Below are positions 24,872 to 35,066 of a stretch of DNA of 64,000 nt, one piece after another. Source of the DNA: Azoarcus sp031546845. Its GTDB lineage: Bacteria > Pseudomonadota > Gammaproteobacteria > Burkholderiales > Rhodocyclaceae. The translations under genes were made by a program, and so were the position numbers. Where the stretch lies: assembly GCA_031546845.1 (NCBI GenBank), contig JAVBJT010000027.1, forward strand, positions 111,682-175,681, in the 5' to 3' direction. The notes under the pieces are model-generated. The model did no database searches. It was not told the DNA's origin and saw only the letters and a list, made by a program, of their open reading frames with translations. Position 1 is the stretch's first letter. Each line of letters opens with the position of its first letter.

Positions 24872-27800
24872 TTATTCCCTTTTGCCAATAGGGCGCTTTT
24901 TCGCGGCCCGCGCGGACCGTTGGCTGGGTTGCGCGGCTCCCGCGCGAGCGGCGAGAAATTCCGCCAAATGCCGCCCCGTGTGGGACTGCGCACAAGCCAT
25001 TGCCGCTTCCGGCGGACCTTCCATCACCACGGCGCCGCCGCCCTCCCCGCCTTCCGGGCCGAGGTCGATCAGCCAATCGGCCTCGGCGATCACGTCGAGA
25101 TCGTGCTCGATCGTCAGCACGGTATGGCCGGCGTCGGTAAGGCGGTGGAGCACGTGGATCAGCTTATCCACGTCGGCCATGTGCAGGCCGACCGTGGGCT
25201 CGTCGAGCACGTACAAGCTGTGTTTGTCCGCCGCCAGCGGCACGCCGCCGGTATCGATGGGGTCGCCAGCGCGGTTTCTCACCTTCGCCAGTTCGGAGAC
25301 GAGCTTGATGCGCTGCGCCTCACCACCGGAGAGCGTGGGGCTGGGCTGGCCCAGCGTCAGGTAGCCGAGGCCGACGTCCTGCAACAACTGCAGCGGATGG
25401 GCAATGGCCGGGTGGGCGGCGAAGAATTCCACCGCCTCATCCACCGCCATCGCCAGTACGTCAGCCACCGTTTTGTCGCGCCAACGCACTGTCAGCGTTT
25501 CGGGGTTGAAGCGCGCGCCGCCGCAGGTTTCGCACGGCATTTTCACGTCGGGGAGGAAGTTCATCTCCACCGTGATCCGCCCTTGCCCGTCGCACGCCGG
25601 GCAGCGCCCGGCGCCGGTGTTGAAGGAGAAGCGCGACGCGCTCCAGCCGTGGGTGCGAGCGTCGAAGGTGTCGGCGAACAGTTTGCGGATGGTGTCCCAG
25701 AAGCCGATGTAGGTCGCGGGGCAGGAACGTGGCGTTTTGCCGATGGGGGTCTGGTCCACTTCGAGCACACGGCCAATCTGCCGCCAGCCGGTGATGGCGC
25801 GGCAACCGGTCGGGGCGTCCGCCGTCTCCGTTTCTTCCGGCGTTTGTCCCCGGCGGCGGGCACGGACGGCAGCAGGATCGCCAATCAGTTTTCGCAGGTT
25901 GGCGTGGATGACGTCACGCGCAAGCGAGGATTTGCCCGAGCCGGATACGCCCGTGATGACGGTTAGCCGCGCCAGCGGCACGCGCGTGTCGATGCCGCGC
26001 AGGTTGTGCAGCGTCGCCCCGGCGACACCGATGGCCGGGTGCTCGGCCGTTACCGCCCGGCGCGGGCGCAGCGGATGCTGCAGCGGCTGGCGCAGGCAGG
26101 CGCCGGTGGCAGAATTTGGGGCCGCCATCAGGTCGGACAGGCGGCCTTCGGCGACAACCTCCCCGCCACGCACACCAGCGCCAGGGCCGAGGTCGATAAC
26201 GTGGTCGGCGCGGCGGATGGTGTCCTCATCATGTTCCACCACGAGCACGGTGTTGCCACGGTCGCGCAGCGCTTCCAGCGTGTCGAGCAGCAGGCGGTTG
26301 TCGCGCGGGTGCAGGCCAATGGTCGGCTCGTCGAGGATGTAGCAGACACCGCGCAGGTTCGAGCCAAGCTGGGCGGCAAGGCGGATGCGCTGCGCCTCGC
26401 CGCCGGAAAGCGTGGGCGCCGCGCGGTCCAGCGCAAGATAGCCGAGGCCGACGTGGCGGAGAAAATCCAGCCGGCCGCGAATTTCGGCGATGAGATCGCG
26501 CGCGATGTCGGCCTCGCGCGGGGCGAGTTCGAGCGCGGCGAAGAACGTCTCCGCCCGCTCCACCGCCAACGCGGCAAGCTGGTGCAGGCCACGGTCGCGG
26601 AAGCGCACCGCGCGCGCCACCGGATTGAGGCGCGCGCCGGCACAGGCGGGGCAGGCTTCGTCGGTGGCGACAATGTCCTCAGCCTCGCCGAGATCGAGTT
26701 CGTCCGGGTTCTCGACCCGGCCCGTGGTCGCCAGCCCGGTACCGTAGCAACTTGGGCACCAGCCGTGCTTGGCGTTGTAGGAAAACAGGCGCGGATCGGG
26801 TTCGGGAAAGCCGGCGCCGCAACTCGGGCAGGCGCGCAGCGTGGAAAAAGTGATGGCCGTGGCGCCCAAGCCGCCGATTTCCAGCACCTTGAGCACGCCC
26901 TTGCCATGTTCCAGCGCCTCGCCCGCCTGCTGGCGCAACGCCGCTTCGTTTTCCGGCTGGATGACCGTCATGCCGACGGGCAGTTCGATGTTGTGTTCCT
27001 TGTAGCGGTCCAGCCGTGGCCATTTCGCCGTCGGCAGATATTCGCCATCCACGCGCAACTGCGTATAGCCCTTGCCGCGCGCCCACTTCGCCAGATCGGT
27101 GTACAAACCCTTGCGATTGACCACGAGCGGCGCCAGCACTTCCACCGAGCGGCCACGGAAGTCGCGCTGGATCTGGGCAACGATGGCCTCGAAACTTTGC
27201 GGCGTTACCGGCACGTCGCAGCGCGGGCAATACTGCGTGCCGAGCTTGACGTAGAGCAGGCGCAGAAAGGGATGGATTTCGGTCAGCGTCGCCACCGTGC
27301 TCTTGCGTCCGCCACGGCTGGTGCGCTGTTCGATGGCAACCGTCGGCGGAATGCCGAACAAGCCATCCACGTCCGGCCGGCTTGCCGGCTGCACGAACTG
27401 GCGCGCGTAGGCGTTGAGCGATTCGAGGTAGCGCCGCTGACCCTCACCGAACACGATATCGAACGCCAGCGTCGATTTGCCCGAACCAGACAGGCCGGTG
27501 ATGACGGTGAACTGGTCGCGCGGAATGCGTAGGCTGACGTTTTTCAGGTTGTGTTCGCGGGCATGGTGGATATCGATGACCGGCTGCGCCACGACACGAT
27601 ATGTAGCGCGCTGCTCCGCCACCGCGAAAGGCGCGCGGCGCGTTTTTTCCAAGGCCTCAGCGTAAGCGCGCAAGGCCTGCCCAGTGTGCGAGCCGGGGTG
27701 TTCGCGCAGTGTGGCCGGCGTGCCCTCGGCGACAATCCGCCCGCCCTCCTCGCCGCCTTCCGGGCCAAGGTCGATGATCCAGTCGGCAGCGGCGATCACG

Positions 27801-30547
27801 TCCAGGTTATGTTCGATGACAATCAACGAATGGCCGCCGTCGAGCAGCTTGCCGAAGGCGCCGAGCAGCGTGGCCACGTCCTCGAAATGCAGGCCGGTGG
27901 TCGGCTCGTCGAACAGGAACAGCAGACCGGGGCCGGTGTTTTCCTTGGCGTTCTTCGCGCTCTTCGCTTTTTTCGCCCCTTTTGCCTCGGCAAGATGGCC
28001 GGCGAGCTTGAGCCGCTGCGCCTCACCGCCGGATAGCGTCGGCACCGGCTGGCCCAGGCGCAGGTAATCGAGGCCAACATCGGCCAGCGGCGCGAGCGCG
28101 GCCAACACCTTGGGCTGGTCGGCGAAGAAGGTAAGCGCCTCGCGCACGGTCATCTCCAACACACCGGCCACCGAAACATCCCGCCAGCGCAGTTCCAGCA
28201 CCTCGGGCCGGTAGCGCTTGCCGTCGCAATCGGGGCAGCGCAGCCAGACATCGGACAGGAACTGCATCTCCACATGCTCGAAGCCCGAGCCGGTACAGGT
28301 CGGGCAGCGGCCGTTGCCGGAATTGAAGCTGAAGGTGCCGGGCGTGTAGCCGCGCCGAGCGGCTTCGGGCAACGCGGCGAACAGGGCGCGGATGGTGTCC
28401 CACGCGCCGACGTAGCTGACCGGGTTGGAACGCGAGCTCTTGCCGATCGGCGACTGATCCACCATGACCACGCCACGCAGCAACTCGGCCCCTTGCAGGC
28501 GCTCGAACGCGCCGGGGCGCTCCGCCGCCTCGCCGAAATGTTTCGCCAGCGCGGGATAAAGCACATCCTGAATCAGCGTCGATTTACCCGAACCGGACAC
28601 GCCGGTGAGGCACACCAAGCGTTGCAGCGGGAACGCGGCGGAGATGTTCCGCAAATTGTGTTCGCATGCGCCATCGATCACCAGGCGCGGCGTGGCCGCT
28701 TCCGTGGCCAAATCAACCGGGCGCAAGGGGCGGTCGATGGCGACGCTTTTCCGCCCGGCAAGCCACGGCCCGGTAATCGACGCCGGGTTGGCGGCGATTT
28801 CGGCCGGCGTGCCGCGCGCGACGATGCAACCGCCGCGCTCGCCGGGGCCAGGGCCGATTTCGAGCAACTCGTCGGCGGCCATCATCACCTGCGGATCGTG
28901 CTCGACCACCACCAGCGTATTGCCGGCATCGCGCAGCCGCGTCATCACGCCGAGGATACGGTCGATGTCGCGCGGATGCAGGCCGATGGACGGCTCGTCG
29001 AGCACGAACAGCGTATTCACCAGCGAAGTACCGAGCGCGGTGGTGAGGTTGATGCGCTGCACCTCGCCGCCGGACAGCGTACGTGACTGGCGATCCAGCG
29101 TCAGATAACCGAGGCCGACATCGGCGAGGTAATCGAGCCGGGTACGGATTTCGCCCAGCACCAGCGCGGTGGCCTCGTCCGCCGCGCTGGACGGAGCGAG
29201 CGCGGCGATGGCTTCGCGCACGCGCGTGATCGGCAGCGCCGACAATTCGTGGATAGCCAGTCCCTTATCGTTTTTCTCGTTCTCGGTTGGCAAACGCCAC
29301 AACAACGCCTCCGGCTTCAGCCGTGCGCCAGCACAAGTGGGGCATTCGGCATAGCTGCGGTAGCGCGACAGCAGCACCCGGATGTGCATCTTGTAGGCCC
29401 TGGTTTCGAGCCATTCGAAGAAATGGCGCACGCCGTACCACTTGCGCGGCCACGACGACTCCCAACTCTTCCAGCCCTCATCGCCCTCCAACACCCAGCG
29501 GCGATGCTCCGGCGGCAGGTCGCGGAATGGCACGTCCATCGCCACACCGTGCTTCTTCGCCATTTTCACCATGTCGTCCTGACATTCGCGGAAACTCTGC
29601 GTCTGCCACGGCTTGACCGCCCCCCCGGCCAGCGTTTTCGCTTCGTCCGGAATGACGAGGGAAAAATCCACGCCGATCACGCGGCCAAAACCCCGGCAGG
29701 TGTCGCAGGCACCGATGGGCGAATTGAACGAAAACAGTCCCGGCGTAGGATCGGCGTAGCGGATATCGCACGCCGCGCAGTGCAGATCGGCCGAATAGCG
29801 CCAGGCAGCTTCCTGCTTATCCTCACCGCTGGCGAACACCGCAAGCCGCCCGTGGCCGCGCTGCAAGGCGGTTTCCAGCGCCTCGGCCAACCGCGCCAGC
29901 TCGGCCGACGACAGGCGGAAACGATCCTGCACCACCTGCAACACCCCGCCGCCATTGCCGTCCGCCTCGCCGTGGACGCGGGTATAGCCCTGGCGGGCGA
30001 GCAATTCGGTGACTTCGACAGAGCTGAAATTGGCCGGCACCGCCACGGGAAAGCACACCGTCAGGCGCGGATCGCCCTCCTCCGCACAACGCCGGGCCAG
30101 ATCGACGGCGATGCTGTCCGGCGTATCGCGCCGCACCGGCTCACCGCAGCAGCGGCAATACAAGCGGGCGGCACGGGCGTAGAGCAGCTTGAAGTGGTCG
30201 GCCAGCTCGGTCATCGTCCCGACCGTCGAGCGCGACGTGCGCACCGGGTTGGTCTGGTCGATGGCGATTGCCGGTGGCACGCCGTCGATGCGGTCTACTT
30301 GGGGCCGGTCCATGCGGTCGAGAAACTGCCGCGCATAGGGTGAAAAAGTCTCCACATAACGCCGCTGCCCCTCGGCGTAAAGCGTATCGAACACCAACGA
30401 CGACTTACCCGACCCCGATACCCCGGTGACGACGGTGAGGCGGTTCAACGGCAGATCGAGCGAGAGATTGCGCAGATTGTTCTGGCGCGCGCCGCGAATG
30501 CGGATGCTGTCTGACGAGGCGGTGGAATCGGAGGAGTCGGCGGACAT
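24872..30547 (-). CDS. uvrA: Double-length UvrA excinuclease subunit (four ATPase domains)
   Basis: UvrA recognises DNA damage and loads UvrB in nucleotide excision repair. Normal UvrA is about 940 residues; this one is about 1891 from the ATG at 30547, made of two UvrA-like halves in tandem. Four Walker A sites are visible (SGSGKS near residues 43, 649, 1019 and 1532) with four LSGGE signatures, and numerous CxxC zinc-finger pairs. The second half (from about residue 990, IDIHHAREHNLKNVSL) and the first half both start with a full ABC domain. Long UvrA proteins of this kind are known in several Proteobacteria and are thought to be paralogues alongside a normal UvrA, which is not in the window. 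The frame extends 27 codons upstream to 30628. A Lys/Ala-rich insert lies between a signature and Walker B in the second ATPase (27940-27993). Confidence 0.92.
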   Translation of the reverse strand: MSADSSDSTASSDSIRIRGARQNNLRNLSLDLPLNRLTVVTGVSGSGKSSLVFDTLYAEGQRRYVETFSPYARQFLDRMDRPQVDRIDGVPPAIAIDQTNPVRTSRSTVGTMTELADHFKLLYARAARLYCRCCGEPVRRDTPDSIAVDLARRCAEEGDPRLTVCFPVAVPANFSSVEVTELLARQGYTRVHGEADGNGGGVLQVVQDRFRLSSAELARLAEALETALQRGHGRLAVFASGEDKQEAAWRYSADLHCAACDIRYADPTPGLFSFNSPIGACDTCRGFGRVIGVDFSLVIPDEAKTLAGGAVKPWQTQSFRECQDDMVKMAKKHGVAMDVPFRDLPPEHRRWVLEGDEGWKSWESSWPRKWYGVRHFFEWLETRAYKMHIRVLLSRYRSYAECPTCAGARLKPEALLWRLPTENEKNDKGLAIHELSALPITRVREAIAALAPSSAADEATALVLGEIRTRLDYLADVGLGYLTLDRQSRTLSGGEVQRINLTTALGTSLVNTLFVLDEPSIGLHPRDIDRILGVMTRLRDAGNTLVVVEHDPQVMMAADELLEIGPGPGERGGCIVARGTPAEIAANPASITGPWLAGRKSVAIDRPLRPVDLATEAATPRLVIDGACEHNLRNISAAFPLQRLVCLTGVSGSGKSTLIQDVLYPALAKHFGEAAERPGAFERLQGAELLRGVVMVDQSPIGKSSRSNPVSYVGAWDTIRALFAALPEAARRGYTPGTFSFNSGNGRCPTCTGSGFEHVEMQFLSDVWLRCPDCDGKRYRPEVLELRWRDVSVAGVLEMTVREALTFFADQPKVLAALAPLADVGLDYLRLGQPVPTLSGGEAQRLKLAGHLAEAKGAKKAKSAKNAKENTGPGLLFLFDEPTTGLHFEDVATLLGAFGKLLDGGHSLIVIEHNLDVIAAADWIIDLGPEGGEEGGRIVAEGTPATLREHPGSHTGQALRAYAEALEKTRRAPFAVAEQRATYRVVAQPVIDIHHAREHNLKNVSLRIPRDQFTVITGLSGSGKSTLAFDIVFGEGQRRYLESLNAYARQFVQPASRPDVDGLFGIPPTVAIEQRTSRGGRKSTVATLTEIHPFLRLLYVKLGTQYCPRCDVPVTPQSFEAIVAQIQRDFRGRSVEVLAPLVVNRKGLYTDLAKWARGKGYTQLRVDGEYLPTAKWPRLDRYKEHNIELPVGMTVIQPENEAALRQQAGEALEHGKGVLKVLEIGGLGATAITFSTLRACPSCGAGFPEPDPRLFSYNAKHGWCPSCYGTGLATTGRVENPDELDLGEAEDIVATDEACPACAGARLNPVARAVRFRDRGLHQLAALAVERAETFFAALELAPREADIARDLIAEIRGRLDFLRHVGLGYLALDRAAPTLSGGEAQRIRLAAQLGSNLRGVCYILDEPTIGLHPRDNRLLLDTLEALRDRGNTVLVVEHDEDTIRRADHVIDLGPGAGVRGGEVVAEGRLSDLMAAPNSATGACLRQPLQHPLRPRRAVTAEHPAIGVAGATLHNLRGIDTRVPLARLTVITGVSGSGKSSLARDVIHANLRKLIGDPAAVRARRRGQTPEETETADAPTGCRAITGWRQIGRVLEVDQTPIGKTPRSCPATYIGFWDTIRKLFADTFDARTHGWSASRFSFNTGAGRCPACDGQGRITVEMNFLPDVKMPCETCGGARFNPETLTVRWRDKTVADVLAMAVDEAVEFFAAHPAIAHPLQLLQDVGLGYLTLGQPSPTLSGGEAQRIKLVSELAKVRNRAGDPIDTGGVPLAADKHSLYVLDEPTVGLHMADVDKLIHVLHRLTDAGHTVLTIEHDLDVIAEADWLIDLGPEGGEGGGAVVMEGPPEAAMACAQSHTGRHLAEFLAARAGAAQPSQRSARAAKKRPIGKRE

Positions 30548-30701
30548 GGGCGAGGCCAGAACGGTGGGAACGTCGATTCTAGCCGTTGCCGCTGGCGACG
30601 GCCTCGGAGGTGTGTTCCACATCACCAAGGCCTGGGAGCAAGCGCCTTAGCGGCGGAGGCAAACAGAAGGTGGTGCTCCGATGATCCGCAGGAACGGATT
30701 G

Positions 30702-31187
30702 TTAAACCTGGGCGGTTGCGGCCCGCATTTTTTCCTTCACAAGCGCAAGAAACGATGCTCGCTCGATTTTGTCGTGAAAAGCCCTGTTTGGGATCACATG
30801 AGCAAGATGAGGAGACACATAGATGCCCACGAACCCAGGGCGCGAGACTGCCTTAACGACACCAGGCCAGTAGAAAAAGAATCTATTGAACTTCGTTTCC
30901 TCGAACAGCGCTTCAGGCTGAATCTCGAGAGTGTGCGTGGTCAGTACCGCGCCGTTTTTGCGCGAGAACAACCAAATAGCATTAAACAAAAACTGGAAAA
31001 TCCACAATCCCACGTACCACACAAAAGTAGTGATAAAGGCGAGAGTTACGGTGCCATTGCTTAATTCAGTTTGAAAGATAAATACGCAAAGAACTATCCA
31101 CAGACCTTGCATGGCAGGAGACAAAAACTGGTGGATAGAGTTGAAAACAAGCAGATCGGAAAATCTGTTTTCGTATTTAATAAGCAT
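30702..31187 (-). CDS. YcxB-like membrane protein
   Basis: The 161-residue protein has two membrane helices (about residues 28-46 and 52-74), then a soluble C-terminal part with LEIQPEALFEETKFNRFFFYW, WPGVVKAVSRPGFVGIYVS and VIPNRAFHDKIERASFLALV, the pattern of the YcxB-like family. The function of the family is not known. The gene is clearly AT-richer than its neighbours, which suggests acquisition. It has a weak ribosome binding site and stands alone between uvrA and the exported propeller gene. Confidence 0.72.
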   Translation of the reverse strand: MLIKYENRFSDLLVFNSIHQFLSPAMQGLWIVLCVFIFQTELSNGTVTLAFITTFVWYVGLWIFQFLFNAIWLFSRKNGAVLTTHTLEIQPEALFEETKFNRFFFYWPGVVKAVSRPGFVGIYVSPHLAHVIPNRAFHDKIERASFLALVKEKMRAATAQV

Positions 31188-31401
31188 ATTTTAAAAGGCT
31201 GAATTTAATGCTCAACGCGATGAGCATCATACTGACGAGTCATAATGAGAATGTACAGACAGCTTTTCGTTACCACCGCGCTTTTCCACAGTTTAACGCG
31301 GTGAACACCGGCAACTGCCGGATTGATATGTTCGGCGTGCGCCGCGAACACGGATGTTGTTTGCGGGTCGGCGAAGTTGTTGGAGCAAGCGGCAAGGCCG
31401 A

Positions 31402-32643
31402 TTACGGATTCAGCCGAAACACCCGCATGCCCTCACGCTCGCTACGCCAGAAAGCAAACAGTTCGTTGCCGCGCGCCAGCGCGCGCGGCTGATCGTTGGC
31501 GCCGTCGGTGGCGGCAAGTTCGAGGGGGCGGAAGGTATAGCCGCCGTCGTCCGACACCTCGGCACGCAGGCGGGTTTTTTCGCCGTCGAATTCTTTCCAC
31601 ACGATAGCGAGATGGCCGCCGCCAGCCGCTAGATCGGCGTGCTCGGCGCGCGGGCCGCCGACGGGACGTTGCCCGGCGACGGTAAGCGCATCGCCGTCGC
31701 TCTTTTCCAGCCGGCCGTAGAACACGCGGCCCTTGCCGTCCTTCTGGTTGAACCAGACGGCGTGGCGCGTGCCGTTGGCATCGACCGCCAGCGAGGGGCC
31801 GTGGTGCGGGCAGCCGTCGAGTTTCCAGTGGTCGAAGGTGGCGCGCTGAATCGTCTGTGGTGTGCCGTCCGCGTTCAGGCGTGTGAGTGCGTGATCGCGT
31901 TCGTTGGGTTCGAAAACGTGCCGCCACATCAATAGCGGTGCGCCGTCGGCATCGACGGCGGTGGCAATGCGGCAGCATTCGCAGGAGTGGTCGGCGATTT
32001 TCCGTTCTGGCTGGAAGCTCTGACCGCCGTCGGTGGAGACGGCGGCGTAGATGGCCGCGCCGCGATAAGGGGGAGCCGTTTTAGCGGCGTTTTTTTCGGT
32101 GGCGATCAGGTCGCGCTTGTCGATCCACGCGACGACAACGCGCCCGTCACCGGCCACGAGCAGCGATTCGAAGCGGTGGGTGATTTCGGCGCGGTCCCGA
32201 TGCACGGTGATGGGCGGGTCGAAATGCTGGCCGTCGCTGGCGCGGGCGAGGCGGATTTCGCCCGAATAGGGTTTGCCGAGCGGTTTCGTCCATGTCACAA
32301 GAATGGCGCCGTCGCGCGCGAAGGTGATCTTCGGGCGGTTTTCACCGTCGGAGGAAATGGCTTCGGGCTGGGCGTTGACCGTGATCGACGACGACCAGCT
32401 TTGTCCTGCGTCACCGCTGCGGTGGAGAAGCAAGTGCTCGCCTTCCTTGCTGACTGCGTACAGGCTGCCGTCCGGCGCGAAGGCGGCGGATGTGCCCAGT
32501 TCCGGGCGTGCCTTGCGTGCCGGTGACGAAGCCTCGGGAGACATCGCGTGGGTGTGCGGCGCATCCGCCAGGCAGATGCTGGCGGTAGTCGCCAGCGCCG
32601 CGCCCGTGGCGAGCAACGCGACGAGGGAAAGCGGTCGGATCAT
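31402..32643 (-). CDS. Exported sialidase-like (BNR) beta-propeller with Cys/His cluster
   Basis: The 413-residue protein has a signal peptide (cut near CLADAP) and repeated Asp-box-like units (SGDAGQSWSS, ASDGQHFDP, STDGGQSFQP, SDDGGYTFRP), so it is a sialidase-fold propeller. Residues that would make a true sialidase are not evident. Instead it has a compact Cys motif, SCECC at 220-224, and DGCPHHGP at 276-283, which look suited to binding a soft metal such as copper. It is the last gene of the operon DUF2946-TlpA-TonB receptor, 49 bases after the receptor stop. A periplasmic metal-binding role is inference; glycan binding is the alternative. Confidence 0.75.
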   Translation of the reverse strand: MIRPLSLVALLATGAALATTASICLADAPHTHAMSPEASSPARKARPELGTSAAFAPDGSLYAVSKEGEHLLLHRSGDAGQSWSSSITVNAQPEAISSDGENRPKITFARDGAILVTWTKPLGKPYSGEIRLARASDGQHFDPPITVHRDRAEITHRFESLLVAGDGRVVVAWIDKRDLIATEKNAAKTAPPYRGAAIYAAVSTDGGQSFQPERKIADHSCECCRIATAVDADGAPLLMWRHVFEPNERDHALTRLNADGTPQTIQRATFDHWKLDGCPHHGPSLAVDANGTRHAVWFNQKDGKGRVFYGRLEKSDGDALTVAGQRPVGGPRAEHADLAAGGGHLAIVWKEFDGEKTRLRAEVSDDGGYTFRPLELAATDGANDQPRALARGNELFAFWRSEREGMRVFRLNP

Positions 32644-32691
32644 GATTTTTCCAAAGAAATGGGGGCGTGTATTGGCAGACTTAGGGCCGGC

Positions 32692-34995
32692 TCAATAATC
32701 GAATTTGAGTTCGGCGACGACGGTGCGTTGCGGGTAGGGGTGGGCGGCGTAATAGCGTTCGTTGTTGAGGTTGTCGATGCCGAGCGCGAAGTTCCACTGT
32801 TTGGCGAGCCGGTAGAGCACGCGCGCATCGACGACGAAGTAGCGGCTGACGCCGCCATAGGTGTCGGAGTGGGTGTCGATGTTGCTCAAGGTGTTGTACT
32901 GGCGGCCGCTGTAGCGCGCGGCCAGCGTGTAGGCAAGGCGGTCGCCCTGCCGGTAGGTGGCGGCGAGCGTGGCACGCCAGTCGGGCACGCGCGGTTGTTT
33001 GTTGCCGACCGTGGCGGGAGCCTTGTCGTTTTTGGTGATTTCGGAATCGGCGTAAGTAACGCTGCCGGTGAGGTCCAGCCCTGCGATGCCCACATCCACA
33101 GCTTGATAGGCGACCTCGATGCCGCGCGTGCGGATTTCGTCGATGTTCTGGATGTTGGTGATGTTGGGGAGCACGGTAACGTTGGTTTGCGAGTAGAGCG
33201 CGTCCTTGGCGTTTTCCTGGAACAGGGAAATGCGCAGCAGGCCATTGCCCAGGTCGCGCTCGGCGGTCAGTTCGGCGGACAGCGCCTTTTCCGGTTTTAG
33301 GTCGGGATCGTTGTTGACGATGGTGTTGAGGTTGATGCTGCCTTGGTACAGCTCGGCGACTGTCGGCATGCGGTAGGCGCGCGCGAGCGAAAAGCGCAGC
33401 GCCCATAGCGGAGAGGCCTGGAAGGATAGCGCCGCCTTGGGCGAGAAGAAGGTTTCGCGGCGCGCGTCGTAGTCCAGCGTGCTGGCGGGGTCGGAAATGG
33501 CGCCGTCGAACGCGCGCCAGTGTTCGAGGCGGCCGCCGATCGTCAGTTTCCAGTCGGGCATGAAGCGCCACGCATCCTGTGCGTACAGCGCCTGCGTTTC
33601 TGTTTTGCCGGCAAAGGCGGAGCGCCGGGAACCGGCGCTACCGTGCAGCCAGTCGGCGGTGTCGGAAACCAGCGTGTCCAGCTCGTAAAGGTCGTAGTGG
33701 TAGCCGAAGCTCACCGCATGCTCTCCTTCGGCCAGCCCCGGACGCCAGTTGCCGCGCAGGTCGAGCGTGTGCCAGCCGGTGCCGTCCATGTCGGTGATGC
33801 GCCCGGGCGCGGCGCCGTTCCACGCCGCCGGCACGGCCACGGTGGGCGCGCGGGTGATGTCCTTGCTGTAGTCGTAGAGGCTGGCGATAGCCTCCCAATC
33901 CCATTCGCCGCCGGTTTTGGTTTTCAGCGCGAGGCCGTGCAGCCAGTGTTCCTGCTCGGACTTGGACGGGCCAAAATCGGTGGCGGCGATGGTGTATTGC
34001 TTGCCGCCGATGTTCACCTTGCCGCTATAGACGGGGTTGCCGGCGGCATCGCGCAGGTAGGAGTCGACATCGCTATCGGTATCGTTACCCCACCACCCGA
34101 GCGTGTAGCTGGCTTGCAATTGGGGGGTGATGTCGTAGGCAAGCTTGAGCTTGGCGTGATCCTGCACCGTATGCGTGATGCCGGTCGCGCCCAGCACCAG
34201 GCGCGCGTCGCCGTTCGGGTCGCGGTCGGGAACGGCGCCGCTCACCGCACTGCCGCTAGCCGGTGTGGTTGAGATCGGCTTGGTGACGAAAGTCATCGGC
34301 TGCCCGCGACTATCCAGGTGGTTGAAATTCATCCACCACGATAGTTCGTTCTGACGGCTGCCGAACGCGGCGCTGAGCTGGTGGCCGGCGTAGCTCGCGT
34401 CGGTGCCGTACAGATCGAAGTTCTGCCAGAAACGTTGCGCCGTGGCGTGCGCCTCGAACCGCTCGGGCATGCGCGTGGTCATGTTGATCGCCGCGCCCAT
34501 CGCGTTACCCGGATAAGCGGCTGAGAATGGACCGTAGACGACGTCGATGCGCTCGATTTCCTCCGGCGTGACCAACCCCCAACGTGGCGGATAAGCGTAG
34601 CTGTTGCCGAGCAGGTTGGAGAGCAGCAGGTTATCCGCATAGACCAGCGAACGGGCGCTGACCAAGGTGCCCGACGAGCGCGAGGCGACGATGCCGTTGG
34701 TGTCGCCGATGAAGCGCTTGCGGATTTGCAAGCTGGGCAGATACTTGAGCGCGTCCTCGGTGTTGATAACGTTGATCGATTCTTCCATTTGGACCGCCGT
34801 CACACCTTCGCTGACCGCTGGCAGATCGCGCGGCACGGCGCTGGCCGCGCCACTTCCGCCGCCGGTGACGACGACTTCGCCGAGTTGTTTGTCGGGTTCG
34901 GTGGTTTCAGCCGCTGCCTGCGCGAAAGGCAAGCCGCCTAGTGAGGCCAGCGCCGCGACGAGGGCGCGGCGGCGGACTGTTTTTTGTTGGAACAC
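32692..34995 (-). CDS. TonB-dependent outer-membrane receptor (probably metal, perhaps copper)
   Basis: The product is 767 residues from a GTG at 34995, which follows GGAG by seven bases; the frame continues upstream to a TTG with poor support. It has a signal peptide (cut near PFAQA/AAE), a plug domain (LGEVVVTGGGSG as TonB box, then EDALKYLPSLQIRKRFIGDT and VYGPFSAAYPGNAMGAAIN) and a 22-strand barrel ending in VVAELKFDY with the terminal aromatic. The substrate is not certain. The neighbours (DUF2946, thioredoxin, Cys-cluster propeller) resemble copper-linked sets with OprC-like receptors, so copper is my first guess. Siderophore or other ligands are possible. Confidence 0.9.
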   Translation of the reverse strand: MFQQKTVRRRALVAALASLGGLPFAQAAAETTEPDKQLGEVVVTGGGSGAASAVPRDLPAVSEGVTAVQMEESINVINTEDALKYLPSLQIRKRFIGDTNGIVASRSSGTLVSARSLVYADNLLLSNLLGNSYAYPPRWGLVTPEEIERIDVVYGPFSAAYPGNAMGAAINMTTRMPERFEAHATAQRFWQNFDLYGTDASYAGHQLSAAFGSRQNELSWWMNFNHLDSRGQPMTFVTKPISTTPASGSAVSGAVPDRDPNGDARLVLGATGITHTVQDHAKLKLAYDITPQLQASYTLGWWGNDTDSDVDSYLRDAAGNPVYSGKVNIGGKQYTIAATDFGPSKSEQEHWLHGLALKTKTGGEWDWEAIASLYDYSKDITRAPTVAVPAAWNGAAPGRITDMDGTGWHTLDLRGNWRPGLAEGEHAVSFGYHYDLYELDTLVSDTADWLHGSAGSRRSAFAGKTETQALYAQDAWRFMPDWKLTIGGRLEHWRAFDGAISDPASTLDYDARRETFFSPKAALSFQASPLWALRFSLARAYRMPTVAELYQGSINLNTIVNNDPDLKPEKALSAELTAERDLGNGLLRISLFQENAKDALYSQTNVTVLPNITNIQNIDEIRTRGIEVAYQAVDVGIAGLDLTGSVTYADSEITKNDKAPATVGNKQPRVPDWRATLAATYRQGDRLAYTLAARYSGRQYNTLSNIDTHSDTYGGVSRYFVVDARVLYRLAKQWNFALGIDNLNNERYYAAHPYPQRTVVAELKFDY

Positions 34996-35066
34996 AGGGA
35001 ATCTCCAAATCAGAGGCAACAAGGGCCGTGGCCGGCCCCGATGCGGGAATGCGATAGCGTTCGGAC

